Of a stretch of 64,000 bases of DNA, positions 42,734-51,499 are shown in pieces; position 1 is the first letter of the stretch, and each line of letters starts with the position of its first letter. This DNA is from Desulfitobacterium metallireducens DSM 15288. GTDB taxonomy: Bacteria; Bacillota; Desulfitobacteriia; Desulfitobacteriales; Desulfitobacteriaceae. Position numbers and translations under genes: made by a program. The stretch lies in the NCBI RefSeq assembly GCF_000231405.2, contig NZ_CP007032.1:1488001-1552000 (forward strand), given 5' to 3'. The notes beneath the pieces are model-generated. The model was not told the DNA's origin, did not search any database, and was given only the letters and a program-made list of their open reading frames with translations.

Positions 42734-44274
42734 TATGAATTCCTCCTGTAGTAGTCTGCGCCTCGGGTAAAACCAAAGCTGTTAGAGGATTTCTCAGGGT
42801 TAACCGGCTCTTCCTTGACGATTTTGTCTTGTCCCGTTTTGATGATGGTCTGAATGCTTTTGTAGCTGGGGTTGGGTGTGTAGGAGAGTGCTTTTTCACA
42901 GGCTGCTTCTAAGCGACTAACCGAGTATTTATCTGCTAGTTTGAGTAAACCCATACAGCTTTTGTAGCCTTGTTGTTCTATACGGTGAGAAGACAAGATT
43001 GCCTTCACTACCACGGCGGTATGTTTACCAACGTTTTCTGCCCAAGATACGAAGCGTTCGCCATTCCATGCTGTATACTTTTGATGGTCTTCCAGCATAT
43101 GTTCCGTAACTGTGCTGTATTGTCCGGGACGACCATGCAAGCGAGGATGGGAACATATCCGGTGATTATTAAAAAACACTTCAACTACATAACGGGTGAT
43201 TCGGACATCGACTTTGTGTTTGATGTATTCATAAGGGACGCTGTAATGCATTTTCTCTACAGTAACATGATAGTTAAATTGGACGGTGGCAACCTTCCAA
43301 ACTGCTAATTCATAGGGTACTGCGGGAAGAGGTAGTAACAGGGCTTTCTCTTCTTCTCGAAATACGCTCTGACGGCTTCCCGTTTTCTTCTGAAACGGTT
43401 TACTGTTGAAGGCCTCCAGTTTCTCTCGTATCGCCAGGTTAAGTTCTGGAAGAGAAAAGAATTGTTGACGACGGAGAGCCGCAACGATCCAGGTGGAAAT
43501 GGTGCCAACCGTCCCTTCAACACTGGGTTTATCCTTGGGCTTTCTTACCCGAGCAGGAATAACAGCGGTCCCATAGTGCTCGGCCATTTCGTGATAAGAC
43601 TTGTTGATTATAGGCGTATACCATGAGGAGCGTTCCACACCGGTCTTCAGATTATCCGGTACAAGAATCCGTGTAACGCCTCCAAAATACTTGTAGGCAT
43701 TGACATGAGCTGTAATCCAGGATTCTTGGCCTTGATTCAGAAAAGCTTCCACATAAGCATATTGACTGTACGGTAGAACAGCTACAAATATGTAGGCAGC
43801 AATGCTCTCTCCTGTATCCGTATCCACGAGGCTTGCCGTTTGGCCTGCCCAGTCGACCTCCATTTGTTCGCCAGGCTTTCGTCCGATATGCATGGTCGCT
43901 TTGGTCTTCGCCACATACTGCTGATAATGGTAGCAAAACTGAGTATACATGAGGGGAATCTCATTGCTGAGTCTGCAGGATTCGCAGTATTCATTCCAAA
44001 GCAGACTGAGCGTTACTCCGCTTTTCGCCATTTCTTTATGAATGTACTCATTATCCGGGCGCTTTCGGGTAGGAGGTAATGTGGATTCAGGATAGAAAAG
44101 CTTGTGCAATTCACCATTCGTCCGATCTGGGTTTAACGGCCAAGTAATATTAAGCTCGTTGGATCGTTTCACCACCTTGGCAACAGTGTTGCGTGAGCAT
44201 TCGCAGCTCACTGCGATGCTGCGTTGACTGATTCCTTGGCTAATTAGCCGAAGAATCTCTCGATAATTGGTCAT
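42733..44274 (-). CDS. istA: IS21-family transposase IstA
   Basis: This 513-residue DDE transposase has an N-terminal helix-turn-helix (ILRLISQGISQRSIAVSCEC). The catalytic acids are visible in MEVDWAGQTASL, LVPDNLKTGV and KPSVEGTVGTI. It has a normal length and no stop. Its ATG has GGAGGTCATC upstream. Translation is coupled to istB. Confidence 0.94.
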   Translation of the reverse strand: MTNYREILRLISQGISQRSIAVSCECSRNTVAKVVKRSNELNITWPLNPDRTNGELHKLFYPESTLPPTRKRPDNEYIHKEMAKSGVTLSLLWNEYCESCRLSNEIPLMYTQFCYHYQQYVAKTKATMHIGRKPGEQMEVDWAGQTASLVDTDTGESIAAYIFVAVLPYSQYAYVEAFLNQGQESWITAHVNAYKYFGGVTRILVPDNLKTGVERSSWYTPIINKSYHEMAEHYGTAVIPARVRKPKDKPSVEGTVGTISTWIVAALRRQQFFSLPELNLAIREKLEAFNSKPFQKKTGSRQSVFREEEKALLLPLPAVPYELAVWKVATVQFNYHVTVEKMHYSVPYEYIKHKVDVRITRYVVEVFFNNHRICSHPRLHGRPGQYSTVTEHMLEDHQKYTAWNGERFVSWAENVGKHTAVVVKAILSSHRIEQQGYKSCMGLLKLADKYSVSRLEAACEKALSYTPNPSYKSIQTIIKTGQDKIVKEEPVNPEKSSNSFGFTRGADYYRRNS

Positions 44275-44445
44275 TTGATGACCTCCTATGAATGTATTTA
44301 CACTCCTCTCTCGGGTGTATAACTACATTCTAATAAGAAGTTTCATCAAGTGGCTCACAATCCGGAAGGGTGGCTCTAAAAATCCGGAGCTGTGGCTCTC
44401 ACAGTCCGGAAGCATGGCTCATTTTGCTCCGTAATATTCAGCTCT

Positions 44446-45080
44446 AGGTACTAATATTCTCGTTATAACTAAAACTTTACAATCTGAATATCAAATTATT
44501 TTAAATCTATAAGATTATTCTTCTGACAAAACGCTATAATACTTACCCTTTAAAAGCCTTTGTAAGGATTATAAAATATTAGTCGGTATAATCCATCTAA
44601 TTGTTAAATTGGATTAGTGTTTGATATAAGCCTTTCAAGATTGAGCCTCTAGGAGCCTCTCTGAGGCTTTAGAATTATACGGCTGGTATGATTCATCCAA
44701 CACTGAAATCATGAACGCATATAGCTAAAGTTATTTTCGATATTTATTGCTAAGAGTTCTATAATTATTTTGTTTTAAATTAAACACCAGAAGCCTTTAT
44801 AAGGCATAAAATCTATAACATTATTCAACTATACAATAATTTGTTAGCTACTGAACTTAATGAATATGTTGTATTTAATGATTGGTTATTGTTTACGTAT
44901 TTAAATAACAAATTGTATAGATTATATTTTACGGGCAAAGTTTTACTCGTTTTAGCTAAGTCCCACTTGAAGCAACTCTGCGCTAAATATCCTTTTAATA
45001 CATACTTGAGTAAAAGAATTTTATCTTATATAATAGCATTGCATTAAATGTTCGGAATTTTTGGCTTAAAGGAGAATTTT
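44446..45080. other. AT-rich gap with three hairpin-like units
   Basis: No convincing gene lies here. A 68-codon frame at 44841-45047 has no ribosome site and odd composition. Three related AT-rich units are visible: about 44554-44600 (AGCCTTTGTAAGG), 44653-44699 (GAGCCTCTCTGAGGC) and 44790-44830 (AGCCTTTATAAGGC). The first two share a second block like GGTATAATCCATC / GGTATGATTCATC. They may be degenerate repeats or old insertion debris. Confidence 0.4.
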
Positions 45081-46064
45081 ATGACTGACATTTCGAGGCT
45101 TCCTCTACCCTCTTACACACGTTCCTACATTAACCATTTAGGAGTTATCAATAAATCTCCCAATACTCAAAAAGCTTATGCCCAGGAACTCCATCTTTTC
45201 TTTAATTTCTTATGCCAATACATATCGGATTTTCCCTCCTCCCCCACTTCGTTGACCCTCGATCATATTAATCAAATCCAACATAATGATATTGAGGCCT
45301 ATTTATGTTGGGCACTAACGAATAGAAACAATGGTGTTCGTGCATTAGCCCGGAAACAGGCTGTAATACGTTCTTTCTATCATTACTTATTAAGAGAGGA
45401 CTTAGTTTCTAAGGATATCACCCTGAAACTAATACCAATTCATTTAGGTCAAAAAGCACCTAAAGCCCTTGAACCTGAACAAATTGCTGATTTAGTTGAC
45501 ATTCTTGAAACTGGTTCTGGTTTAAGTAAAGGCCAATTAAAATATCATACTTATACGGAAAAAAGAGATTTTGCGATTTTTATAACCTTTATTGGAACAG
45601 GGCTACGCCTGACTGAATTATATAGTTTAAATTTACAAAATATTGATTTTAATAAGGGTTGTTTTTTCGTTACACGCAAAGGCAATAAAGAAACCAACAT
45701 TTACTTTAACTCTGAAGTCGCTACTGCTATACAAGATTACATTAAAAACGAACGTCAACGTTATCTAGTAAAGGAGTCTGATGCTCTTTTTCTTTCAATT
45801 CAGGGAAATCGTATGAGTAAACGGGCTATTCAGGATCTCATTAAAAAGTACATGACCATTCTAAAAAAACAAGGGCATAATACCGAAGGCTTTAGTGCCC
45901 ATAAATTACGTTCGACCTTTGCTACCCTTCTCCTTCGTGAAACAGATAATCTCGCTATTGTACAGGATGCTCTTGGTCATGCTGACCCAAGGACAACTCG
46001 TATATACGCCAAGGTCCTTGATGAACAGTTAAAACGAGCTGCTGATTATATTAAGTTTAGATAG
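45081..46064 (+). CDS. Xer-like tyrosine recombinase
   Basis: This protein of about 327 residues is a tyrosine site-specific recombinase. The SAM-like N-terminal domain begins near LPSYTRSYINHLG. The catalytic residues are present: Arg in GTGLRLTELYSL, Lys in VTRKGNKET, HxxR in AHKLRSTFATLL, His in ALGHADPRTTRIY and Tyr in the same block (nucleophile). I chose the ATG at 45081 because AAAGGAG lies upstream; the open frame starts at 45048. No phage genes, excisionase or tRNA attachment site are near it, so chromosome dimer resolution at the nearby dif-like site is more likely than phage integration. It could also be a XerS-like single recombinase. Confidence 0.85.
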   Translation: MTDISRLPLPSYTRSYINHLGVINKSPNTQKAYAQELHLFFNFLCQYISDFPSSPTSLTLDHINQIQHNDIEAYLCWALTNRNNGVRALARKQAVIRSFYHYLLREDLVSKDITLKLIPIHLGQKAPKALEPEQIADLVDILETGSGLSKGQLKYHTYTEKRDFAIFITFIGTGLRLTELYSLNLQNIDFNKGCFFVTRKGNKETNIYFNSEVATAIQDYIKNERQRYLVKESDALFLSIQGNRMSKRAIQDLIKKYMTILKKQGHNTEGFSAHKLRSTFATLLLRETDNLAIVQDALGHADPRTTRIYAKVLDEQLKRAADYIKFR

Positions 46065-46283
46065 TCAAGTTCGAGCCTATTATATAACGTTCCCTGAATT
46101 CCTGAAGTGTCTTGTACATGCATTTTTACACGGTTTCTGTAATTCATGGTTAAAAATGAAGTTGGACGCGAAGTCGCCATAGAGGGTGACTCCTTAAATT
46201 TAGGCTCTGTCACAACTATTAGTTGATATTTGTATACTTCGAGTTTATTCAATCTGATGAATTAGAACGGTTGAGCTTTATCT

Positions 46284-46676
46284 TTATTTTTGAGAATTAT
46301 TCTCTGCCATACGCTTTCTTTCTCTGCGCTTTTTAACTTCGAGCTTTTTGGTCAGAGAAGCTTCCGAGGCGAGATAAGATTTTTTTACCCATTGAATCAG
46401 TTTTTTACGGCTTTCCAAAACATCTGCCGGAACCTCATAGTATGGCATGACCATCGGTTTGTCTTCGAAAGGTTTAAAGGGTGACATACCCGCCTTTATA
46501 TAGTCTTCAACATTCTCTGGCCCGACCTTGAAATACAAGTTGTCGTCATTTATCAGTGCAAAAATAAGGGAATCATAGTAGATTGCAACCGCACCAAACA
46601 TGCGGCGTGTACTTAACAACTCCAAATCTCGTAACTGATCTAGTACAAAAAGCTTGAAACCTTCGCTAACAGACAT
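46284..46676 (-). CDS. TfoX N-terminal domain protein
   Basis: This 130-residue protein matches the TfoX_N/Sxy-type domain with RRMFGAVAIYYDSLIFALI, DNLYFKVG and MPYYEVPADVLE. These small proteins have uncertain roles; in Proteobacteria TfoX relates to competence. The last 25 residues are very basic (KKLEVKKRRERKRM), so nucleic-acid contact is plausible. No good ribosome site stands out upstream; the start is the ATG at 46676. Confidence 0.78.
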   Translation of the reverse strand: MSVSEGFKLFVLDQLRDLELLSTRRMFGAVAIYYDSLIFALINDDNLYFKVGPENVEDYIKAGMSPFKPFEDKPMVMPYYEVPADVLESRKKLIQWVKKSYLASEASLTKKLEVKKRRERKRMAENNSQK

Positions 46677-46929
46677 TAAACCATAACCTCAACACGAATT
46701 TTATGATAAAAATTGCACAATAAATAAAGACAATGATAATCGTACTTTTTAGTGTACCATTATTTATAGCATTGTTTTAGTTTAAAACTGAGAAAAATCC
46801 TCAAAAATCAACCATATGTTATGACAGAGCCTAAATTTAATTAAGCCACAAATGCTAATTATCATAATATGGATTAGCGGAAGTTCATTTTCTTGGATTT
46901 CACTATAACGAATAAGAATAATTAGCAGC

Positions 46930-47250
46930 TTAAGCCAACGCTAAATTCTCATAAACAATGCTAACCTTCAAATATTCTTTGTTTTTTTGCTTAATTTCAT
47001 CGATCATCTTGTCCATGGTTTTGACTTCAAAAATACCTTTTTGTTTCCAAGCTAAGAAGTATAGCTTTAACGATTAGCCTTCATCTTCACGCCACAGGAT
47101 TATTCAGTCAGAAACATTATACGATGTATTATCTGACAGATAAGTCTCAAATTTTAATAGTATTTTTTTATTACTTTAAGAGCTCATCTTCATTTGTGTT
47201 TTCTTAAACACAATCACTGCGTTTTCATAGTTGGCTTCGGTGTATGCCAT
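46930..47250 (-). pseudogene. decayed hsdR-like (type I restriction) remnant
   Basis: An ATG at 47250 with AGAGG upstream opens MAYTEANYENAVIVF, which matches the usual start of type I restriction R subunits, but the frame stops at 47176 after 24 codons. A second open piece on the same strand (46930-47072) reads LKLYFLAWKQKGIFEVKTM and continues to a stop at 46930; I cannot identify it by motif, and it may be another part of the same gene. Intact HsdR is about 1000 residues, so most is lost. Confidence applies to the N-terminal match. Confidence 0.45.
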
Positions 47251-47282
47251 AGGACAACCTCTTTAACACTAAATCTTATCCG

Positions 47283-47465
47283 TTACAAAATATGGGCGTA
47301 ATATCCGTCTTTGGTATGAGAAAACATAACTTTTGAGGGAAACAAGTTCTCTCCCATATTGGCAAATCCGACTAAAGTCATAGCCCAGTCTGCTAACTCT
47401 GTTGGAAGCCTATAGCACTTGTTTCGCTTGCTTCCGCTATCGTTACTAATGGAATCATCTCTCTG
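47283..47465 (-). pseudogene. fragment of an unidentified gene
   Basis: A frame of about 60 codons on the minus strand ends at a TAA (47283-47285) and is cut upstream by a TAG (47466-47468). It contains LPTELADWAMTLVGFANM and SHTKDGYYAHIL, which looks like real coding sequence but not a family I know. It lies directly upstream of the hsdR-like remnant on the same strand. Confidence 0.35.
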
Positions 47466-47684
47466 CTAAAACCGACTGCCAAAACGTCACAGACAAGCCG
47501 ACCGTTTTTGAATTCAAGCAACGGTTGCTTATCAGCAATTTAGCGTCTGTATGAATTTTGCAGTCTCTAAGTTTAAACTTCAATTATTGTGGGAGTTATC
47601 CTCTTATTTATCAAATTTTCATTAAAAAATGGATACACCTTCCCCTACCCCAAATTTGTATATTCGTATTAAATTGCCTAACCC

Positions 47685-48146
47685 CTAGGAGCTGCTAAAA
47701 ACAAATTCAGCTTTAAACTTCAGCAAATATAACCCTTTTAATAAAAGCCTTACCATTTCTCGTTGAGTTGTAAAATGGTTTCTCAATCGTCTAAGTAAAA
47801 ACAATTGTATAATATTCGATGCGATGAATATCAAATAGAGCACAGCTTCTACTGCCTTTCCTCCATGCACAAAGCAATGCTCTAAGCCACATTCACATTT
47901 CAAGTTATTAAAAATTGAGTTCTCAATATCCCAACGCGCCCTGATTATTTTAAACAATGTCTTAAGCGCCATGTCCTTACATGTGGTTACAATCATAATC
48001 TGCGTTCGCTACTTGTTCTTATGTTTCATTGCGAATTTTACAAAACGCAAGGGTTTCCCCACGTTGTTCATTGAGAAAATTGACTCGTAAACCTCAACTT
48101 TCTCATATCCCTTTTCGCACTCCCAAACCTCTACTGCCTCCGTCAT
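47685..48146 (-). pseudogene. transposase fragment with in-frame stop
   Basis: The minus-strand frame encodes a transposase C-terminal region: RARWDIENSIFNNLKCECG is a DDE-type E-region, followed by a hydrophobic segment ending LFLLRRLR. Upstream the same frame continues (MTEAVEVWECEKGYEKVEV and then SMNNVGKPLRF) but is broken by a TAG at 48009-48011. The N-terminal catalytic part is missing. This is a dead IS remnant, perhaps IS4- or IS1634-like. Confidence 0.65.
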
Positions 48147-48807
48147 ATTTATCGTTTTTCTTGCTAAAATCAATGGTTTGACTGTGGTAGAAGCTAAAGT
48201 GCTGCCATGCGGACTCTGTACTGGACGACCAGACGTTTGCTGAGGTCTACCGGACGGCTGAAACTAAAAACTGCTGGGGCTGTTGCCGTATCCGCTTTGA
48301 TGAGGATACGCTGTTTTTTCGCTACCTCGCGTGGGTATCCAACTTAAGGGTTAAAGTATGGTGGATACTATTTACTGAGCATTAAACATGCCCATAGATT
48401 TTTGTTTGAAGGAATTGCCTGGAGCACGGGATCTGTTCTTGAAAAAACTTGCGACAAGCTTAAGGATTTAAAGTTATCCAACCACTTCCTAGAAACGAGA
48501 CGAGATATTGATACGTAGGAAGACTTAATGATGTTTTATCGAAGAACCTTGACGCGTGAGTCTAGTAAAGAATATCGAAGTTATCGTTTTATCGAAAGGT
48601 ATTATAAAGGAAAGAACGTCTTGTCATAAACATGCTTAAAAAATTCCTTCATTATTATAAACACTACTCGTTTCTTTTTTGCACCGACTTGTTTTGCACC
48701 ATGATGGTCTCCCTGATTGATAATGTAGGATAAATAAAGAAATGCTGCATGGGAAACACTATTCTTCGGTAGGAATTATCTTCGCCTAAGAAAGGATGTA
48801 TGTTTCC
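48147..48807. other. degenerate region with small coding scraps
   Basis: No intact gene is seen. On the plus strand a piece near 48205-48381 reads DDQTFAEVYRTAETKN before a stop. Another ORF at 48531-48629 (MFYRRTLTRESSKEYRSYR) resembles a transposase N-terminus, but this is only a guess. The segment is a scrapyard of old insertions. Confidence 0.4.
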
Positions 48808-49116
48808 ATGCTTAAAGAGATAGAATCTGGTAAACTGCCTGTCGTTTTAAATAGTCCAACCCCTTTTGCCCTTGAATTTGGTACTAACGGATGTTCTGAA
48901 TGTAGTCGTTTGAGTTCAACTGTCGAGCAAGTTGCCGATACACTAAAGTCTATAGTAGAGGTTTATTACGTTGATGTGGATAAGGTTCCGGAAATTAAGG
49001 ATGAGTTTCAAGTTGAGAAGCTACCGACTATCATTCTGTTTAAGGATGGTAAACCCCAAGACACGCTAGTTGGCTATCATCAGGAACGTGAAATACACGA
49101 TTTTCTAAACCAATAA
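48808..49116 (+). CDS. thioredoxin family protein
   Basis: This protein of about 102 residues has a thioredoxin fold. The active site is GTNGCSECSRL, that is C-x2-C with Ser-Glu instead of the usual Gly-Pro. The cis-Pro is in VEKLPTIILFKDG. The atypical active site suggests a different redox potential or partner. The ATG at 48808 is favoured because AAAGGA lies upstream; an in-frame ATG at 48796 would overlap it. It is convergent with the MoaD genes across a terminator. Confidence 0.8.
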   Translation: MLKEIESGKLPVVLNSPTPFALEFGTNGCSECSRLSSTVEQVADTLKSIVEVYYVDVDKVPEIKDEFQVEKLPTIILFKDGKPQDTLVGYHQEREIHDFLNQ

Positions 49117-49147
49117 AAATGTGAGGTTATCAAGCCTTCCTATACAT

Positions 49148-49187
49148 AAAGAAAAACCATACTGAGATTAAGTATGGTTTTTTCTTT
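49148..49187. terminator. bidirectional terminator
   Basis: AAAGAAAAACCATACT (49148-49163) pairs with AGTATGGTTTTTTCTTT (49171-49187), apart from one extra T. It serves the thioredoxin-like gene and the AOR-MoaD operon. Confidence 0.85.
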
Positions 49188-49197
49188 GCCATTTGAT

Positions 49198-49422
49198 TTA
49201 CATACCACCTACTGGAGGCGAAAAAGCAACAGTATCACCATTTTGGAGGACCTGCTCGAATTCTACATTATTACTGTTAACGAGACATATAGCTACTTTA
49301 TCCAGCGGCAGATTATGTTTCTTAATGACATCAATCACTCGGCTATTTTCCTCAAGATGAGTTATTTGTTGCTCAAATCGACCTTCACGCAGATCCCCGA
49401 AAAGTTTTACATTCACATCCAT
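49198..49422 (-). CDS. MoaD/ThiS family sulfur carrier, ends in Gly-Gly-Met
   Basis: This 74-residue beta-grasp protein matches MoaD/ThiS, with the C-terminal FSPPVGG block. MoaD supplies the sulfur for molybdopterin through a C-terminal Gly-Gly thiocarboxylate. Here one Met follows the pair (…PPVGGM), which would have to be removed before activation. It is the third gene of the AOR operon. A clear ribosome site is not obvious (the region upstream is AAGGGG-like). Confidence 0.82.
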   Translation of the reverse strand: MDVNVKLFGDLREGRFEQQITHLEENSRVIDVIKKHNLPLDKVAICLVNSNNVEFEQVLQNGDTVAFSPPVGGM

Positions 49423-49453
49423 TTGGCTTAACCACCCCTTGTAAAAAAATTTC

Positions 49454-49678
49454 TTAACCTCCTCCTACTGGAGGAAAAATTGAAAATGTATCACCCTCTT
49501 TAAGCGTTTGTTCAGGCTGAACATTTCGACCGTTAACGAGACAAATTGAGACTTCCTCCCGGGGTATAGCATATTGGATGATTATATCAATAATCCGATA
49601 AGTATCTTGAACTACAATCTTCTGTTCTTTAAACCGTCCGTCCCGCAAAGTGGCAAACAGCTTTATAGTAATCTTCAT
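49454..49678 (-). CDS. MoaD/ThiS family sulfur carrier, ends in Gly-Gly-Gly
   Basis: This 74-residue beta-grasp paralogue is about half identical to the next gene downstream by eye (shared LVNxxNVxxEQ and FxPPVGG). It ends GGG, so it too may carry one residue beyond the usual Gly-Gly, or the last Gly may be part of the active end. The ATG overlaps the stop of the AOR gene by one base. Two MoaD-type genes behind a tungsten enzyme suggest a dedicated pterin supply. Confidence 0.85.
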   Translation of the reverse strand: MKITIKLFATLRDGRFKEQKIVVQDTYRIIDIIIQYAIPREEVSICLVNGRNVQPEQTLKEGDTFSIFPPVGGG

Positions 49679-51402
49679 TAAAACGTGTAAACCTGATCAA
49701 GCTCCTCACCCGTAAAATCCCAAATCGCGTTATGAGGAGGTATAGGTTCGCTAAAGAATTCCGGTAACCGGTCATCCTTTTTGCTGAATCCTGCAGCTTT
49801 GTTGAAGGTTCGTTCAGTTTTAAGTACAGTTTTACCGAGTTCGAACCAATCATCTACTGACCAGTTTGTACCATATTGAGCGTTGATCATGTCGACTAGA
49901 GCGTGAGAGACAGGTTCGTAGTCCAAGATAGCAAACGCAGTAAAGATACAAAGGCCAGCGCTATCGATGGCAGCGGTGGAAATTTGCATGTTTCTGGAAA
50001 GTTCAATCTGACCGTCTTTAGACAACGGGTCGACGTAACCGCCTACTTTCAGTATATTCGATGCAATGGTATACCCGGAGGTATGGTCGGCTCCCATGGG
50101 GTTCGTAGCGTAAGTCACGCCGATACCCTTGACAGACCTTGGGTCATAAGCCGTCATCGTTTGATGTTTAACCGTGGGTATACGAGTTACTCCATAGGCT
50201 CGTCCCGTAGAATCGGCTCCGTTACCCAGGATTCGACCTAAGGGCGTGCCTTCCTTAATCTCATCTTTCAATAATTTAAGGATCCCGTGACCATCTCCCC
50301 AGGGGAGCACTCCCGCTTCCATTGCAACCATCATGGTTCCAGCGGTTTCAATCGTATCAATCCCGATATCATCGCAAATATTATCCACATGCGCGATAAT
50401 ATCCAAATCGTCTACCAGACAGCCGGCCCCAAACCCCCAAATCGTTTCATACTCGAAACCTGAGGTAAGATATCTGCCATCTTTATCATTATAGGTTTGA
50501 GAACAACGGATGACACAACCTACATGACAGCCATGAGTGGAATCTCCCTTTCTGCTCATGATCGTATCATACATGGTCTCGCCGCAAATCTTTTCAGCTC
50601 CATCGAATTGTCCCAGGCGGAAGTTCTTCGTAGGAAGCCCACCCGCCTCATTGAGAATATTGACCAAGACGTCGGTGCCGTATTTGGGCAGGGCATTACC
50701 ACTCACGGGGTGGCTCAATAATCCCTTGTTAAAAATCTGAGCTGCATTCTTAAATTTCTCTTTATCGAGAATGTTAATTCCTGTTCCGTCGTTATCGTCA
50801 AGTGTAATGAACTTTATCCGTTTTGACCCCATTACAGCTCCGAGTCCACCACGTCCTGCGCTACGAATATGGCCTTTGGGGTCTTTGATTGAAATATTGG
50901 CCGCTACCATTTTGTATTCCCCGGCTTGTCCAATAGTCATCACCCCGGTATTTTCTCCATACCGTGAGGTTAACGTATGAAGGACTTCATAGTTGCCTTT
51001 ACCGAGTAGCTCAGTTTCTTCTTTGATTTCCACGCCATCTTTGTGGACATGAAGACAGTACCATTTATCTCCTTCTGGGATGCCCTCCACAATTAGGGCT
51101 TTAACCCCGAGTTTAGCCAGTCTTTGGGCAGCAGTTCCTCCAGCGTTACTCTCTTTAATACCGCCTGTTAACGGACTCTTGGATCCGACTGACAAGCGGC
51201 CTGAGTTTGCTGCCATTGTTCCAGCAAGCAATCCCGGCGCAAAGACCAATTTGTTTCTGCTGCCAAGCGGATGACAGGTTGGTTCGACTTCTTTTGCGAT
51301 GATGGCCGAGGTTAAACCTCTACCACCTAGCACTTTCCACTCTTTAGGGACTTCCTCTGCGACAAAGGAAAGATCCGACATATTGACACGATAGAGTTTC
51401 AC
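49678..51402 (-). CDS. aor: aldehyde ferredoxin oxidoreductase (tungsten type)
   Basis: This protein of about 574 residues oxidises aldehydes or reduces carboxylic acids with ferredoxin, using a tungsten-bispterin and one 4Fe-4S cluster. The N-terminal domain has NSGRLSVGSKSPLTGG. The cluster Cys are in GCHVGCVIRC (C-x3-C-x3-C) and the fourth in SAGLCIFTAF. The GADHTSGY block belongs to the pterin site. The GTG at 51402 was chosen because GGAGG is 8 bases upstream; the TTG at 51417 would overlap it. Two MoaD genes follow directly. The substrate range is unknown. Confidence 0.93.
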   Translation of the reverse strand: MKLYRVNMSDLSFVAEEVPKEWKVLGGRGLTSAIIAKEVEPTCHPLGSRNKLVFAPGLLAGTMAANSGRLSVGSKSPLTGGIKESNAGGTAAQRLAKLGVKALIVEGIPEGDKWYCLHVHKDGVEIKEETELLGKGNYEVLHTLTSRYGENTGVMTIGQAGEYKMVAANISIKDPKGHIRSAGRGGLGAVMGSKRIKFITLDDNDGTGINILDKEKFKNAAQIFNKGLLSHPVSGNALPKYGTDVLVNILNEAGGLPTKNFRLGQFDGAEKICGETMYDTIMSRKGDSTHGCHVGCVIRCSQTYNDKDGRYLTSGFEYETIWGFGAGCLVDDLDIIAHVDNICDDIGIDTIETAGTMMVAMEAGVLPWGDGHGILKLLKDEIKEGTPLGRILGNGADSTGRAYGVTRIPTVKHQTMTAYDPRSVKGIGVTYATNPMGADHTSGYTIASNILKVGGYVDPLSKDGQIELSRNMQISTAAIDSAGLCIFTAFAILDYEPVSHALVDMINAQYGTNWSVDDWFELGKTVLKTERTFNKAAGFSKKDDRLPEFFSEPIPPHNAIWDFTGEELDQVYTF

Positions 51403-51499
51403 CTTGTTACCCTCCAAAACTATTGTTTTATGAATCTCTTCATTCAGAATTTCACATAAGTATATTTTTCCCCATCAAACGTGATTTGATTCAATTATA

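Larger units (their letters stand above)
41793..44440 (-). mobile_element. IS21-family insertion sequence, complete
   Basis: The element is 2648 bp. It begins TGAATATTACGG (41793-41804) and ends CCGTAATATTCA (44429-44440), a perfect 12-bp terminal inverted repeat with the TG...CA ends of IS21. Inside each end are several degenerate repeats of GAGCCAC-n-TCCGGA type, the multiple transposase sites typical of IS21. It carries istA and istB on the minus strand. The flanking GCTCT occurs at both 41788-41792 and 44441-44445, a 5-bp target duplication, so this is a recent, intact insertion. Confidence 0.93.

Noticed and set aside
44841-45047. 68-codon open frame before the recombinase gene
   Set aside because: No ribosome binding site, AT-driven composition and no family resemblance; it lies in the repeat-like gap.
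45081-46064. The recombinase as a prophage or integrative element integrase
   Set aside because: No excisionase, phage or conjugation genes and no tRNA or att repeats are near; the dif-like site gives a simpler explanation.
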